Below, one piece after another: positions 29,214 through 38,322 of a stretch of 64,000 nucleotides of DNA. Within the stretch, counting starts at the first letter, position 1; each line of letters begins with the position of its first letter. The position numbers and the translations under genes were made by a program. The notes below the pieces were generated by a model that saw only the letters and a program-made list of their open reading frames with translations, had not been told where the DNA came from and searched no databases. This stretch comes from Pectobacterium parmentieri (lineage in GTDB: Bacteria > Pseudomonadota > Gammaproteobacteria > Enterobacterales > Enterobacteriaceae), in contig NZ_CP015749.1 in NCBI RefSeq assembly GCF_001742145.1, positions 372,001 to 436,000 of the forward strand. Reading direction: 5' to 3'.

Positions 29214-30458
29214 ATGTCTCATTCGAATCATCATCTGACTCGGCGGCGTCTATTACAAAGCGCAGCAGCAACCTGGCTATTAAGCGTAAGCGGTGTAGGA
29301 ATGGCAGCGACCACACAGGTTATCGCCGTGCGCGTCTGGCCATCCTCCGCCTATACCCGCGTTGCGTTAGAATCTAACCACCCGCTGAAATATAAACAGT
29401 TTAGTTTGAGTAATCCTGAACGCATCGTGGTGGATATCGAAAATGTTCACCTGAACAGCGTACTGAAGGAGATTGCCAGCCAGTTTCAGCAGGATAACGA
29501 TCCGCTGATTAAAGAGGCGCGCATCGGGCAGTTTGATAAAAGTACGGTACGTTTGGTACTAGAACTCAAGCAGCAGGCAACGACTAAAGTCTTTACGCTG
29601 GGACCGGTGGCCGAATTTAAGCACCGGCTGGTATTGGATTTGTATCCTGCAGCAGGGCGCTACGATAACGAAGAAGATCCACTGCTGGCGCTGTTGGAGG
29701 ATTACAACAAAGGCGAACTGGAGCGCACGCTGCCGGCAGAAGCGCCGAAAGCCGGGAAAGCGGGTCGCGATCGTCCGCTGATTATTATGCTCGACCCCGG
29801 TCACGGCGGTGAAGATCCCGGCGCGATTGGCAAGAATAAAACGCGTGAGAAAGACATTGTGCTACAAATTGCCCGTCGCCTGCGCAAGTTGATCGATAAT
29901 GAATCCAACATGAAAGCGTATATGACGCGTAATGAAGATGTGTTCATTCCGCTGCGTGTGCGGGTGGCAAAAGCGCGCAAGCAGCGGGCCGACCTGTTCA
30001 TTTCGATCCATGCAGATGCCTTTACCAACCGCTCAGCCAGGGGATCGTCGGTTTTTGCACTCTCGAAAAAAGGGGCAACCAGCACCGCCGCTAAATTTTT
30101 AGCTGAGACCCAGAACGAATCAGATTTGATCGGTGGAGTGAGCATGAGTGGCGATCGCTATCTGGATCACACCATGTTCGATCTGGTGCAGACCGTGACG
30201 ATTGGCGATAGTCTGAAGTTTGGTAACGAGATCCTGACTCGACTGGGCAAGGTGAATCGCCTGCATAAAAATAGCGTCGATCAGGCTGGATTTGCGGTAC
30301 TGAAAGCCCCGGATATCCCTTCTGTTCTGGTCGAGACGGCATTTATCAGTAATCTGGAAGAAGAGCGTAAGCTGCGCACCAGCCAGTTTCAGCAGCAGAT
30401 TGCCGAATCTATTTTTGCGGGTATTAAAGCCTACTTCGCCAGTCAGGCTGAGCGATAG
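29214..30458 (+). CDS. amiC: AmiC N-acetylmuramoyl-L-alanine amidase
   Basis: AmiC cleaves the bond between muramic acid and the stem peptide to split septal peptidoglycan during division, activated by NlpD. The N-terminus [15 protein letters not shown] is a twin-arginine (Tat) signal. An AMIN domain (about residues 35-135) targets the septum. The Amidase_3 domain follows, with zinc ligands in [22 protein letters not shown] and [10 protein letters not shown]. Length 414 aa. Divergent from argA, and followed by the initiator tRNA cluster as in E. coli. Confidence 0.97.
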   Translation: MSHSNHHLTRRRLLQSAAATWLLSVSGVGMAATTQVIAVRVWPSSAYTRVALESNHPLKYKQFSLSNPERIVVDIENVHLNSVLKEIASQFQQDNDPLIKEARIGQFDKSTVRLVLELKQQATTKVFTLGPVAEFKHRLVLDLYPAAGRYDNEEDPLLALLEDYNKGELERTLPAEAPKAGKAGRDRPLIIMLDPGHGGEDPGAIGKNKTREKDIVLQIARRLRKLIDNESNMKAYMTRNEDVFIPLRVRVAKARKQRADLFISIHADAFTNRSARGSSVFALSKKGATSTAAKFLAETQNESDLIGGVSMSGDRYLDHTMFDLVQTVTIGDSLKFGNEILTRLGKVNRLHKNSVDQAGFAVLKAPDIPSVLVETAFISNLEEERKLRTSQFQQQIAESIFAGIKAYFASQAER

Positions 30459-30568
30459 TGGGGGATCGTTACTATTACGCAGTGACCGCGTCTTGTCGGC
30501 GCGGTTCAGAGATAATGTGTCGTAGACGAGCGTAGAAGTAGGGTATGCGTAGAAAACATGTAACGCCA

Positions 30569-30598
30569 AAAACAAAAAAGCACCCGTTAAGGTGCTTT
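30569..30598 (-). terminator. Terminator of the initiator tRNA operon
   Basis: On the minus strand the stem AAAGCACC / GGTGCTTT with a 6-nt loop is followed by a T-rich tract. It lies 34 bases beyond the last tRNA gene. Confidence 0.85.
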
Positions 30599-30631
30599 GT
30601 CGCTTGGTTCTTAAGAAGACATAGTTTTAGT

Positions 30632-30708
<77 letters not shown>

Positions 30709-30756
30709 TCCGTAATAACTAATCTTCACTGCTTTTGATGGACGACTCACATCAAT

Positions 30757-30833
<77 letters not shown>

Positions 30834-30881
30834 TCCGTAATAACTAATCTTTACTGCTTTTGATGGACGACTCACATCAAT

Positions 30882-30958
<77 letters not shown>

Positions 30959-30971
30959 TCCGTGGATGCGC

Positions 30972-30999
30972 ACTATACTCTCCATGAACATTGATGCAA
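30972..30999 (-). promoter_or_regulatory. Promoter of the initiator tRNA operon
   Basis: On the minus strand TTGCAT (-35, 30994-30999) and TATAGT (-10, 30972-30977) are separated by 16 bp, followed by a GC-rich discriminator (GCGC). That layout is typical of growth-rate and ppGpp controlled stable RNA promoters. Confidence 0.75.
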
Positions 31000-31228
31000 C
31001 CTATTTCTGTAAAAAGCGCCGCATTTGGCTGTTAGGTGATTGATTTACCATCTGATGGGTTGTTTTGTGAACGTAATGGGGCGATTTACAGAAAATAGCT
31101 TCCTGCGATGCCGTGCGCCGAACCGTTTTTCCTTACCTCATTGATTTATGCGCTATCCCATTCCTTTCTGGATAGGCGTTTGTTATCGTTCGACGGTAAA
31201 TTTTTGATGTAAAAAGCGAGCGCAAAAG

Positions 31229-32392
31229 ATGAAGGGACGGTGGGGAAAATATGTGCTGACCGCAGTGGTCATCGCCATTCTGGCGGGGTGCCAATCCAGG
31301 CCAACCGATCGCGGGCAGCAATATAAGGATGGTCACCTCAACCAGCCTTTGGAATTGGTGAATGAACCCAATGCCAAAGGAAAACCCGTCAACGCGCGGG
31401 ATTTCATCACCCAGGTTGCGGAAATTCGGTCGGCGTCACCGAACCTTTATATGCGCAATAACACAGTCTTTCAGGCGATCGAAAACTGGATGATGTCAGG
31501 AGCGGATACTCGCGAGCTGAGTAAATTTGGTCTGAACGCCTGGCAGATGGAAGGCGTTGATAACTTTGGTAACGTGCAGTTCACCGGCTATTACACGCCA
31601 GTATTGCAGGCGCGCCATACCCGTCAGGGAGAATTCCGCCATCCTTTATATGCTATGCCGTCAAAGGGTAAAAATAACCGTCGCCTGCCGGATCGTGCCG
31701 GAATTTATTCAGGCGCGCTGGATGAGCGATTGGTTCTCGCCTGGACCAATTCTCTGGTTGATAACTTCATGATGGAAGTGCAGGGCAGCGCCTATATTGA
31801 TTTTGGCGATGGACGCCCGCTGACGTTCTTCGGCTACGCGGGCAAAAATGGCCATGCCTATCGCAGTATTGGTAAGGTGCTGATCGATCGTGGTGAAGTC
31901 CCGCGTGAAGAGATGTCTATGCAGGCCATCCGCAAATGGGCGGAGCAGCATTCCGAGTATGACGTGCGTGAACTGTTTGAACAGAACCCTTCTTTTGTCT
32001 TCTTTAAACCGATGATGTCTGCGCCTGTGAAAGGGGCGAGTGCTGTGCCGCTGGTGGCGAAGGCTTCCGTGGCTTCTGACCGTTCACTGATCCCGGCAGG
32101 CACGGCTCTGTTAATGGAAGTGCCATTGCTGGATAACGTCGGCAAATTTACCGGCAAGTATGAAATGCGTCTGATGATTGCGCTGGATGTTGGTGGCGCG
32201 ATTAAAGGCCAGCACTTCGATATGTATCAGGGTATTGGGCCGGACGCGGGGCACTCGGCGGGTTTTTATAACCACTATGGTCGGGTCTGGGTGCTCAAGA
32301 ACGGGCAAAGCAGCCAGCCGTTATTCAGCAACGCACAGAATACACCGACAATGAATACCAATGGCTCAGGATCGTTGCTGGTTAATCATTAA
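31229..32392 (+). CDS. mltA: Membrane-bound lytic murein transglycosylase A
   Basis: MltA cleaves the glycan strand of peptidoglycan with formation of 1,6-anhydromuramic acid. It is an outer-membrane lipoprotein: the signal ends in the lipobox LAGC with Gln at +2. The double-psi beta-barrel carries the 3D motif near the C-terminus (ALDVGGAIKGQHFDMYQG), whose aspartates are catalytic. The 387 aa length is slightly above E. coli (365). It is separated from tcdA here by an accessory molybdoenzyme. Confidence 0.95.
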   Translation: MKGRWGKYVLTAVVIAILAGCQSRPTDRGQQYKDGHLNQPLELVNEPNAKGKPVNARDFITQVAEIRSASPNLYMRNNTVFQAIENWMMSGADTRELSKFGLNAWQMEGVDNFGNVQFTGYYTPVLQARHTRQGEFRHPLYAMPSKGKNNRRLPDRAGIYSGALDERLVLAWTNSLVDNFMMEVQGSAYIDFGDGRPLTFFGYAGKNGHAYRSIGKVLIDRGEVPREEMSMQAIRKWAEQHSEYDVRELFEQNPSFVFFKPMMSAPVKGASAVPLVAKASVASDRSLIPAGTALLMEVPLLDNVGKFTGKYEMRLMIALDVGGAIKGQHFDMYQGIGPDAGHSAGFYNHYGRVWVLKNGQSSQPLFSNAQNTPTMNTNGSGSLLVNH

Positions 32393-32420
32393 CAAAAATT
32401 GATGCTTTCCTGAGGTTGTC

Positions 32421-34679
32421 ATGGCGATTAAACGTTATCCACATCTTGCGCATTGGGGCGCGTTTACCGCTGTGGTTGAAGACGGCAGGCTGATTCGATG
32501 CGAGCCGTTTGCGGGCGATCCAGCCCCTTCCGCCATGCTCGACTCCATCGTACCGCTGGTGTATTCCGACCGACGTATCCGTCGGCCTTCGGTGCGCCGT
32601 TCCTGGCTCCAGAAGCGGGAAAACAGCGATAAAACGCTGCGCGGTCGGGAGGATTTTGTTGAGGTGGATTGGGACGTGGCGCTCGATCTGGTCGCGCAGG
32701 AAAATCGCCGTATTCGCGATCGCTATGGTGCGGACGGCCTTTTTGCCGGTTCCTACGGTTGGTCGTCGGCTGGACGTTATCACCATGCGCGTTCTCAGGT
32801 ACGCCGCTTCTATTTTTCCGGTGGTGGCGCGGTCGACCAACAGGGAAATTACAGTTGGGGAGCCGCGCAGTTCTTCCTGCCTTACGTGATTGGCACCTTC
32901 CATCCGCTGACGGGCAAGGTGACCGAATGGCGCAGCGTCGCCGAACACTGTGATATTTTCCTCGCGTTTGGTGGGTTGGCGTTAAGAAATTCGCAGATAG
33001 CCTCCGGCGGTGCTGGGCACCATACGCTGAAGCCCGCACTGGAAGCGCTGGTGGCGAAAGGGATCCCCGTTATTAACGTCAGCCCGATGCGTGACGATTG
33101 CCCTGAGTTTGTGAATGCTGAGTGGATCCCCATCCGCCCGAATACCGATGTTGCCCTCATGTTGGCTCTGGGCTATGAGATTCTGCGTCTGGGCGCTGAC
33201 GATAAGGATTTCCTGCAACGCTACTGCGTCGGTTATGAACAACTGAGTGACTATTTGCACGGTCGCGGTGACGGCGTGGTGAAAACCCCCGAATGGGCCA
33301 GCGACATTACGGGCATTCCCGCCGATCGTATCCGGCATCTGGCACAGCAACTGATTGGCGTGCGTAGCTTTATTACCTGCTCTTACTCTGTGCAGCGCGC
33401 ACACCGTGGTGAACAGCCGTACTGGATGATGATCGCGCTGTCTTCCATGCTGGGACAGGTGGGGCTACCGGGCGGCGGCTTCTCCTTCGGCCACGGTTCG
33501 ATGAATAGCGTCGGTAACGAGCGGATTTCAACGCCTGCACCGGCTTCGCCTTCCACTCCGAACGCCGGGCGGGCGATCCCTGTAGCGCGTATCGCCGATA
33601 TGCTATTGCAACCGGGCACGCCTTATACCTTTCAGGGGGAAACCCACACTTATCCCGATGTTCACCTGATTCACTGGGCGGGCGGCAACCCGTTCCATCA
33701 TCACCAGCAGTTGAACCGCCTGGTGGACGGCTGGCGTAAGCCCGATACGGTGATTGTGCAGGATATCGTCTGGACACCCGCGGCGCAGATGGCTGACATC
33801 GTGCTGCCCGTCACTACCACGCTGGAGCGTAATGATATCGGCGGATCGTCCCGCGATCGCTTTGTCTTTGCCATGCATCAGGCGATTGCGCCGCAGCATC
33901 AGGCGCGTAATGACGTGGATATCTTTAGCGAGCTGGCGGAGCGATTAGGGTATGGAGACGTGTTTACGCAAAACCGCAGTGAGCAGCAGTGGCTGGAACA
34001 TCTTTATGACGAATGTCGCTCAAAGCAGCGGGATGTGGCTGACAGTTGGCCATCATTTGAGGATTTCTGGCAGAAGGGACATGTAGAAATCCCGATGGAC
34101 GAAAAGCCGTTTGTGTTCTTTGAGGATTTCCGCCGCGATCCGCAGCAGCATGCCTTGAGTACCCCAAGCGGTAAGATCGAACTGTTCAGCTCAGCGATTG
34201 CCAGCTATGGCTATGCCGATTTTGCGCCGCATCCTGAGTGGCAGCCTCCCGTTGAATGGCTGGGAGCCAAAAGCACGGAAGAATGGCCGCTGCACTTTAT
34301 TTCTATTCAGCCATCTGACCGTTTGCACAGCCAACTGGCCGCTACACCGCAGGTTGCTGCGAATAAGACCGCAGGAAAAGAGACGCTGTACATGCACCCG
34401 CAGGACGCTGTTGTTCGAGATATCGTTGACCGTTCACAGGTCGAAGTCAGAAACGCGCGTGGTCGTATTTTGGCTGGCGTACAGATTACCGACGGCGTGA
34501 GGCCGGGCGTGGTGGTTATGTCCACTGGTGCCTGGTTTGAGCCCGGTTTCGGCCAGAAAACGTGGCATCCGGTTGAACAATCAGGAAATGCGAATGTATT
34601 AACGCTGGATATTGGCACGTCGCCGCTGACGCAGGGGCCGAACGCTATGAGCTGCCTGGTGGATGTGGTGCGGGTTTAG
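32421..34679 (+). CDS. Molybdopterin oxidoreductase of the BisC/TorZ (biotin/methionine sulfoxide reductase) type
   Basis: A 752 aa bis-MGD molybdoenzyme of the DMSO reductase family. Family motifs include GSYGWSSAGRYHHAR, whose serine is the probable molybdenum ligand; GNYSWGAAQFFLPYVIG; the cofactor-binding WAGGNPFHHHQ; ADIVLPVTTTLERND; and the C-terminal RLHSQLA region. There is no Tat signal and no N-terminal Cys cluster for an iron-sulfur centre, which resembles cytoplasmic BisC rather than periplasmic TorA or TorZ. It lies 28 bp behind mltA with no electron-transfer partner gene nearby. The substrate (biotin sulfoxide, methionine sulfoxide or another S/N-oxide) is uncertain. Confidence 0.82.
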   Translation: MAIKRYPHLAHWGAFTAVVEDGRLIRCEPFAGDPAPSAMLDSIVPLVYSDRRIRRPSVRRSWLQKRENSDKTLRGREDFVEVDWDVALDLVAQENRRIRDRYGADGLFAGSYGWSSAGRYHHARSQVRRFYFSGGGAVDQQGNYSWGAAQFFLPYVIGTFHPLTGKVTEWRSVAEHCDIFLAFGGLALRNSQIASGGAGHHTLKPALEALVAKGIPVINVSPMRDDCPEFVNAEWIPIRPNTDVALMLALGYEILRLGADDKDFLQRYCVGYEQLSDYLHGRGDGVVKTPEWASDITGIPADRIRHLAQQLIGVRSFITCSYSVQRAHRGEQPYWMMIALSSMLGQVGLPGGGFSFGHGSMNSVGNERISTPAPASPSTPNAGRAIPVARIADMLLQPGTPYTFQGETHTYPDVHLIHWAGGNPFHHHQQLNRLVDGWRKPDTVIVQDIVWTPAAQMADIVLPVTTTLERNDIGGSSRDRFVFAMHQAIAPQHQARNDVDIFSELAERLGYGDVFTQNRSEQQWLEHLYDECRSKQRDVADSWPSFEDFWQKGHVEIPMDEKPFVFFEDFRRDPQQHALSTPSGKIELFSSAIASYGYADFAPHPEWQPPVEWLGAKSTEEWPLHFISIQPSDRLHSQLAATPQVAANKTAGKETLYMHPQDAVVRDIVDRSQVEVRNARGRILAGVQITDGVRPGVVVMSTGAWFEPGFGQKTWHPVEQSGNANVLTLDIGTSPLTQGPNAMSCLVDVVRV

Positions 34680-34745
34680 CGCTATCCTGAGCCGCTTTTT
34701 CGCCGTGTTATTTTCCTGTGATTTTGTTTTCGTAAGGTTGGTTGA

Positions 34746-35564
34746 ATGAATACGCAATTATCCGAAGCCTATTTGCAACGCTTCGGCGGCACCGCCCGGC
34801 TATATGGTCAACAGGCGCTGGCGCTGTTTTCTCAAGCTCACGTTTGTGTGATTGGTATTGGTGGCGTTGGTTCCTGGGCGGCTGAGGCGCTGGCGCGTAC
34901 CGGCATCGGTGCGATTACGCTGATTGACATGGATGATGTGTGCGTCAGTAATACCAACCGCCAGATTCATGCATTGCGTCAACATACCGGACAGTCGAAG
35001 ACGGAAGTGATGGCGGAACGCATTCTGGCGATCAACCCGGAATGCCACGTCATCTGCGTGGATGATTTCATTAGTGCGGAAAACGTGGCGGAACTGCTCG
35101 ACCAAAATTTTAGCTATGTGATTGACGCCATTGATAGTGTGCGCCCGAAGGCTGCGCTGCTCTCCTACTGTCGTCGCTATAAGATCCCGGTCGTGACAAC
35201 CGGCGGTGCGGGGGGGCAGATCGATCCGACCCGGATTGAGGTTGTCGATCTAGCCAAAACGATTCAGGACCCGTTAGCGGCCAAGCTGCGTGAACGGCTA
35301 AAGCACGATTTTAACGTGGTGAAAAACAGCAAAGGAAAGCTGGGTATCGATTGTGTGTTTTCCAGTGAACCGCTGGTTTATCCGCAGCCCGACGGTTCCG
35401 TCTGTGCGTCTCGCAGTACGGCAGATGGTGCAATGCGCATGGACTGTGCGTCAGGCTTTGGCGCGGCGACGATGGTCACCGCAACCTTTGGGTTTGTTGC
35501 GGTATCTCATGCGCTGAAGAAGATGATAGCGAAAAGGGGAAGATCGTCTGCGGCGCAGAAATAG
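34746..35564 (+). CDS. tcdA: tRNA threonylcarbamoyladenosine dehydratase
   Basis: TcdA (CsdL, YgdL) uses ATP to cyclise t6A37 of tRNA to ct6A. It is an E1-like adenylating enzyme: the nucleotide loop GIGGVGSWAAEALARTGIG starts near residue 38 and the conserved TNRQIHAL and DAIDSVRPKAAL follow. It works with CsdA and CsdE, which supply sulfur-relay function and are encoded convergently next door. The 272 aa length fits (E. coli 268). Confidence 0.96.
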   Translation: MNTQLSEAYLQRFGGTARLYGQQALALFSQAHVCVIGIGGVGSWAAEALARTGIGAITLIDMDDVCVSNTNRQIHALRQHTGQSKTEVMAERILAINPECHVICVDDFISAENVAELLDQNFSYVIDAIDSVRPKAALLSYCRRYKIPVVTTGGAGGQIDPTRIEVVDLAKTIQDPLAAKLRERLKHDFNVVKNSKGKLGIDCVFSSEPLVYPQPDGSVCASRSTADGAMRMDCASGFGAATMVTATFGFVAVSHALKKMIAKRGRSSAAQK

Positions 35565-35578
35565 CATCGCGTAATCTG

Positions 35579-36034
35579 CTACTTGCTCGCCGCTTCTCGT
35601 TCGGCAATGTCCTTGATTCTGGCGGCCAGCGCCGCTAGCCCGCTTGAACGCGAAGCGCTGAGCTGAGCACGTAACCCCAACATATCAAACAGCGTCAGCG
35701 GATCGTGTTGTAATAGCGTTTCTGGCGTTTTTCCCTCAGCGGCGGTTAACAATACTGCCAGTAATCCCCGCACAATGCGCCCGTCGCTGTCGCCGTAAAA
35801 ATGTAGCCTGCCGTCCTCTTGGCGTTGATAACCCAGCCAGACGCGATTTTCACAACCGGATAACGAAATACCCTCGGTTTTTAGTGCATCGGGCAGCGCT
35901 GGCAGCGCTTTTGCCAGCAAAATGAGCTGTCGATAGCGATCTTCCCATGAGCGGCAGGTATCGAAGCGCATGAGCAGCTCGGCAGCGGAGATGTGGTGGC
36001 CAAAAGGATGTGTGGTGTCGGTTGGTGCAGTCAT
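35579..36034 (-). CDS. csdE: CsdE sulfur acceptor protein
   Basis: CsdE is a SufE-like acceptor that takes persulfide sulfur from CsdA. The acceptor cysteine is C61 in [11 protein letters not shown], the same number as in E. coli when translation starts at the ATG at 36034 (151 aa). An in-frame GTG at 36049, adjoining the csdA stop, would add five residues and cannot be excluded. It lies directly downstream of csdA on the minus strand. Confidence 0.92.
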   Translation of the reverse strand: MTAPTDTTHPFGHHISAAELLMRFDTCRSWEDRYRQLILLAKALPALPDALKTEGISLSGCENRVWLGYQRQEDGRLHFYGDSDGRIVRGLLAVLLTAAEGKTPETLLQHDPLTLFDMLGLRAQLSASRSSGLAALAARIKDIAEREAASK

Positions 36035-36049
36035 GGTTTGTGGTATCAC

Positions 36050-37255
36050 TTAGTCGATCAATAATTCAAGGGCGTTGCCCACCGCAGCGATAAGCGCAGC
36101 AACATCTTGTTGGTTATTATACGGGGCAAACGAAGCGCGGAGCGTGCCGCTGACGCCGAGCGCGTCCATGAGCGGCTGTGCGCAGTGGTGTCCGGCACGC
36201 AGTGCGATGCCGCTTTCGGCGAGTAGTGTCACCAGATCGCTGTGGTGTACATCGGCTATGTCAAAGGACAACACGCTGGAATGCGGGTTACGGAAACTGC
36301 GAAAGCCGGGAAACTGCGCCAGATGCGTTTCGGCAAGCTCTGCCAACTGCTGACTGTGCTGCTCTGCGGCGCGCCAATCCAGCGTGGTTAGCCAGTCTAA
36401 GGCCGCAGACAGACCGAGCACGCCAGCAATGTGCGGCGTTCCCGCTTCAAATCGCTGCGGAATCGCCTGTGGCAGGAAGCCGTCAAAGGACACTTGCGTC
36501 ATCATCTTCCCGCCGCCTTGCCACGGCATCATGCTTTCCAGCAAGGAGGTTTTGCCGTACAGCACGCCGATTCCAGTGGGGGCATAAAGCTTGTGCCCGG
36601 AAAACGCGTAGAAATCAATATCCAGTTCCTGCACGTTGGGTGGAGAGTGGACGACACCCTGTGCACCGTCAACCACTACGACCGTGCCATAGCGATGAGC
36701 CAACGTAATTGCGCGAACCAGATCGGGCTGACCACCCGTTACGTTTGACATCTGGCCCAGCGCCAACAGGCGGGTTTTTGGCGTGATCAGCGTAGTTAGC
36801 TGTTCAATATCCGGTAATAAGTCCGTGCCAATCGGTAACTTCACCACGTTCGCGCCGGTTTGCTGTGCCACCATGAGCCATGGGATAAGGTTAGCGTGAT
36901 GCTCCGCTTCGCTAACGATGATCTCGTCGCCCGGCTGAAGGCGAGGGCGGGCATAGCTCTGTGCGACCAGATTGATCGCTTCCGTTGTACCTCTGGTCCA
37001 GACAATCGAACGCGGATCGCCTGCATGGAGCAAGGCCGCAACTTGCTCACGAGCGCCTTCAAAACGCTGGGTCAGCGCCTGCGCGCCGTGATGCTGGCTG
37101 CGATGCACCGTACCACTCTCGCTGCAATAGAACTGCTGCACCGCATCAATGACGGCCTGCGGTTTCAGCGCGGTCGCGGCGCTATCAATATACACCGTCG
37201 AATGTTGGAGTGCGGGGAACTGTTGGCGAAAAGTAGCAGGGTTAAACGGTGTCAT
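36050..37255 (-). CDS. csdA: CsdA cysteine desulfurase
   Basis: CsdA is a PLP-dependent group II desulfurase (SufS/NifS class) producing persulfide for CsdE. The PLP lysine lies in SGHKLYAPTG and the active-site cysteine is C358 in GHHCAQPL, as in E. coli. The ATG at 37255 is preferred over the one at 37261 because AGAGGATGCTC gives correct spacing; length is then 401 aa, equal to E. coli CsdA. It is divergent from ygdI. Confidence 0.95.
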   Translation of the reverse strand: MTPFNPATFRQQFPALQHSTVYIDSAATALKPQAVIDAVQQFYCSESGTVHRSQHHGAQALTQRFEGAREQVAALLHAGDPRSIVWTRGTTEAINLVAQSYARPRLQPGDEIIVSEAEHHANLIPWLMVAQQTGANVVKLPIGTDLLPDIEQLTTLITPKTRLLALGQMSNVTGGQPDLVRAITLAHRYGTVVVVDGAQGVVHSPPNVQELDIDFYAFSGHKLYAPTGIGVLYGKTSLLESMMPWQGGGKMMTQVSFDGFLPQAIPQRFEAGTPHIAGVLGLSAALDWLTTLDWRAAEQHSQQLAELAETHLAQFPGFRSFRNPHSSVLSFDIADVHHSDLVTLLAESGIALRAGHHCAQPLMDALGVSGTLRASFAPYNNQQDVAALIAAVGNALELLID

Positions 37256-37438
37256 GAGCATCCTCTTATAGAGGATAGATCCTGTCCCATTTTGTCGAGA
37301 GAGACAAGTTTAGGACTATGCCTAATGCGATTTTATGGAAAAAAAAGCAATTATTGCTACGCTTTAAAGTGTTAATTTTCAGGATTTCCTGATGTATAAG
37401 GTTAACTATAAGACATTTAAATTCATCGAGGGTTAACT

Positions 37439-37660
37439 ATGAAGAATAAAATTTCTATTTTTGCCGCCATCGTGATGGCGTTTTCTCTGGCAGCCTGTTC
37501 GAGTAATTACGTCATGCATACTAATGATGGACGTACCATCGTGGCTGAGGGGAAACCGAAGGTTGATGATGAGACGGGTATGATCAGCTATACCGATGCT
37601 TACGGTCAGCAGCAGCAAATTAATCGTGATAATGTGAAAGAAATGGCGAAAGGAAAATAG
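37439..37660 (+). CDS. ygdI: YgdI-type small lipoprotein
   Basis: A 73 aa lipoprotein with the lipobox LAAC followed by Ser-Ser. The mature domain (SNYVMHTNDGRTIVAEGKPKVDDETGMISYTD) is a clear paralogue of YgdR at 4462-4680, sharing the SxYVM, GKP and SYTD landmarks. Function unknown; outer-membrane location is predicted from the +2 residue. It converges with the GcvB small RNA, as in E. coli where gcvB lies between gcvA and ygdI. Confidence 0.92.
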   Translation: MKNKISIFAAIVMAFSLAACSSNYVMHTNDGRTIVAEGKPKVDDETGMISYTDAYGQQQQINRDNVKEMAKGK

Positions 37661-37748
37661 CGCCGTTTGCCTGTTATCACACACTGCCTGTTAATCTGCG
37701 CCAGAATTACGTAAGACTGTCATGGCGTTCAGGCGTGAAATCGTAAGC

Positions 37749-37947
37749 AAAAAAAAGCACCGCAATTTGCGGTGCTACACAAAAAATCACTTTGGACAGA
37801 CAGGGTAAATGTACAGGAAGTGAATAGGGTAGACTCGCTACCACATCTGCAAAAGGCAGACAAACAAATAGCAAACACAACATCACAACCACAAGCCAAA
37901 AGCACCTCAGGTCACCCATCCGCACTTTTCGTTCCGGCTCAGGAAGT
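37749..37947 (-). ncRNA. gcvB: GcvB small regulatory RNA
   Basis: About 199 nt on the minus strand. The 5' end ACTTCCTGAGCCGGAAC is the same as E. coli GcvB as I know it. The G/U-rich seed region R1 (37861-37892, read as TTGTGATGTTGTGTTTG) is present, as is the conserved CACTTCCTGTACATTTACCC block. The 3' terminator is AGCACCGC / GCGGTGCT followed by eight U. GcvB is an Hfq-dependent repressor of many amino acid and peptide transporter mRNAs. It is divergent from gcvA, whose product activates it. Confidence 0.96.
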
Positions 37948-37997
37948 TGCGCTAATATAGGTATTTGCTGGTACATCCTCAATGGACAAATTATAAT
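37948..37997. promoter_or_regulatory. Divergent gcvB/gcvA promoter region
   Basis: On the minus strand TATATT lies six bases upstream of the gcvB 5' end. On the plus strand a perfect TATAAT (37992-37997) is the likely -10 of gcvA, with no clear -35, as expected for an autoregulated gene. CTAAT, the GcvA recognition core known from E. coli, occurs at 37952-37956 and again at 38015-38019. Confidence 0.6.
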
Positions 37998-38018
37998 GTC
38001 TCGGATTACAAAAACTAA

Positions 38019-38145
38019 TATACCCGTCATACTTCAAGCTGCATGTGTGTTGGCTTCCCTTACTCACCCCAGTCACTTACTCATGTAAGCTCCTGGGGAC
38101 TCGTGCGGTTGCCTCCTTCATGCAACTCGAATTATTTAGGGTATT
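38019..38145. repeat. ERIC element (full length, 127 bp)
   Basis: The ends TATACCCGTCATACTTCAAG and CTCGAATTATTTAGGGTA form an imperfect terminal inverted repeat, and the centre contains the ERIC hallmark CACCCCAGTCACTTAC ... ATGTAAGCTCCTGGGGA. The length is exactly 127 bp, the standard ERIC size. It lies within the predicted gcvA leader. Confidence 0.95.
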
Positions 38146-38148
38146 GAT

Positions 38149-38272
38149 GTACCCGTCATCTTTTCGTTGCAGAAAGTCTGGCTGTTGCTGGTGGCATTAA
38201 TCGCTTAGCCAGCTAATTGGCTGGCGATCTTTCCCGCTGTCGCCTTTCTGCATCTTAAGATTTAATGGGTAC
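38149..38272. repeat. ERIC-related inverted-repeat element adjoining the ERIC
   Basis: A 124-bp segment starts GTACCCGTCATC and ends TTAATGGGTAC. Its arms fold back on each other (GTACCC...TTGCAGAAAG against GTACCC...ATGCAGAAAG), with a nested GCTTAGCCAGC / GCTGGC type core. The end sequence resembles ERIC ends but the core does not. It begins three bases after the ERIC and ends 50 bp before gcvA. Confidence 0.6.
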
Positions 38273-38322
38273 GAATGTGCCTGATAAATCGCTGATCTAG
38301 CGTAAACAAAAAGATTTCATTC

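Noticed and set aside
37707..38030. 107-codon minus-strand frame and a 62-codon plus-strand frame beside ygdI
   Set aside because: Both lie across the GcvB RNA and its promoter and have no protein-like features.
38019..38272. An insertion sequence remnant
   Set aside because: No transposase fragment is present; the 127-bp length and centre are those of an ERIC.
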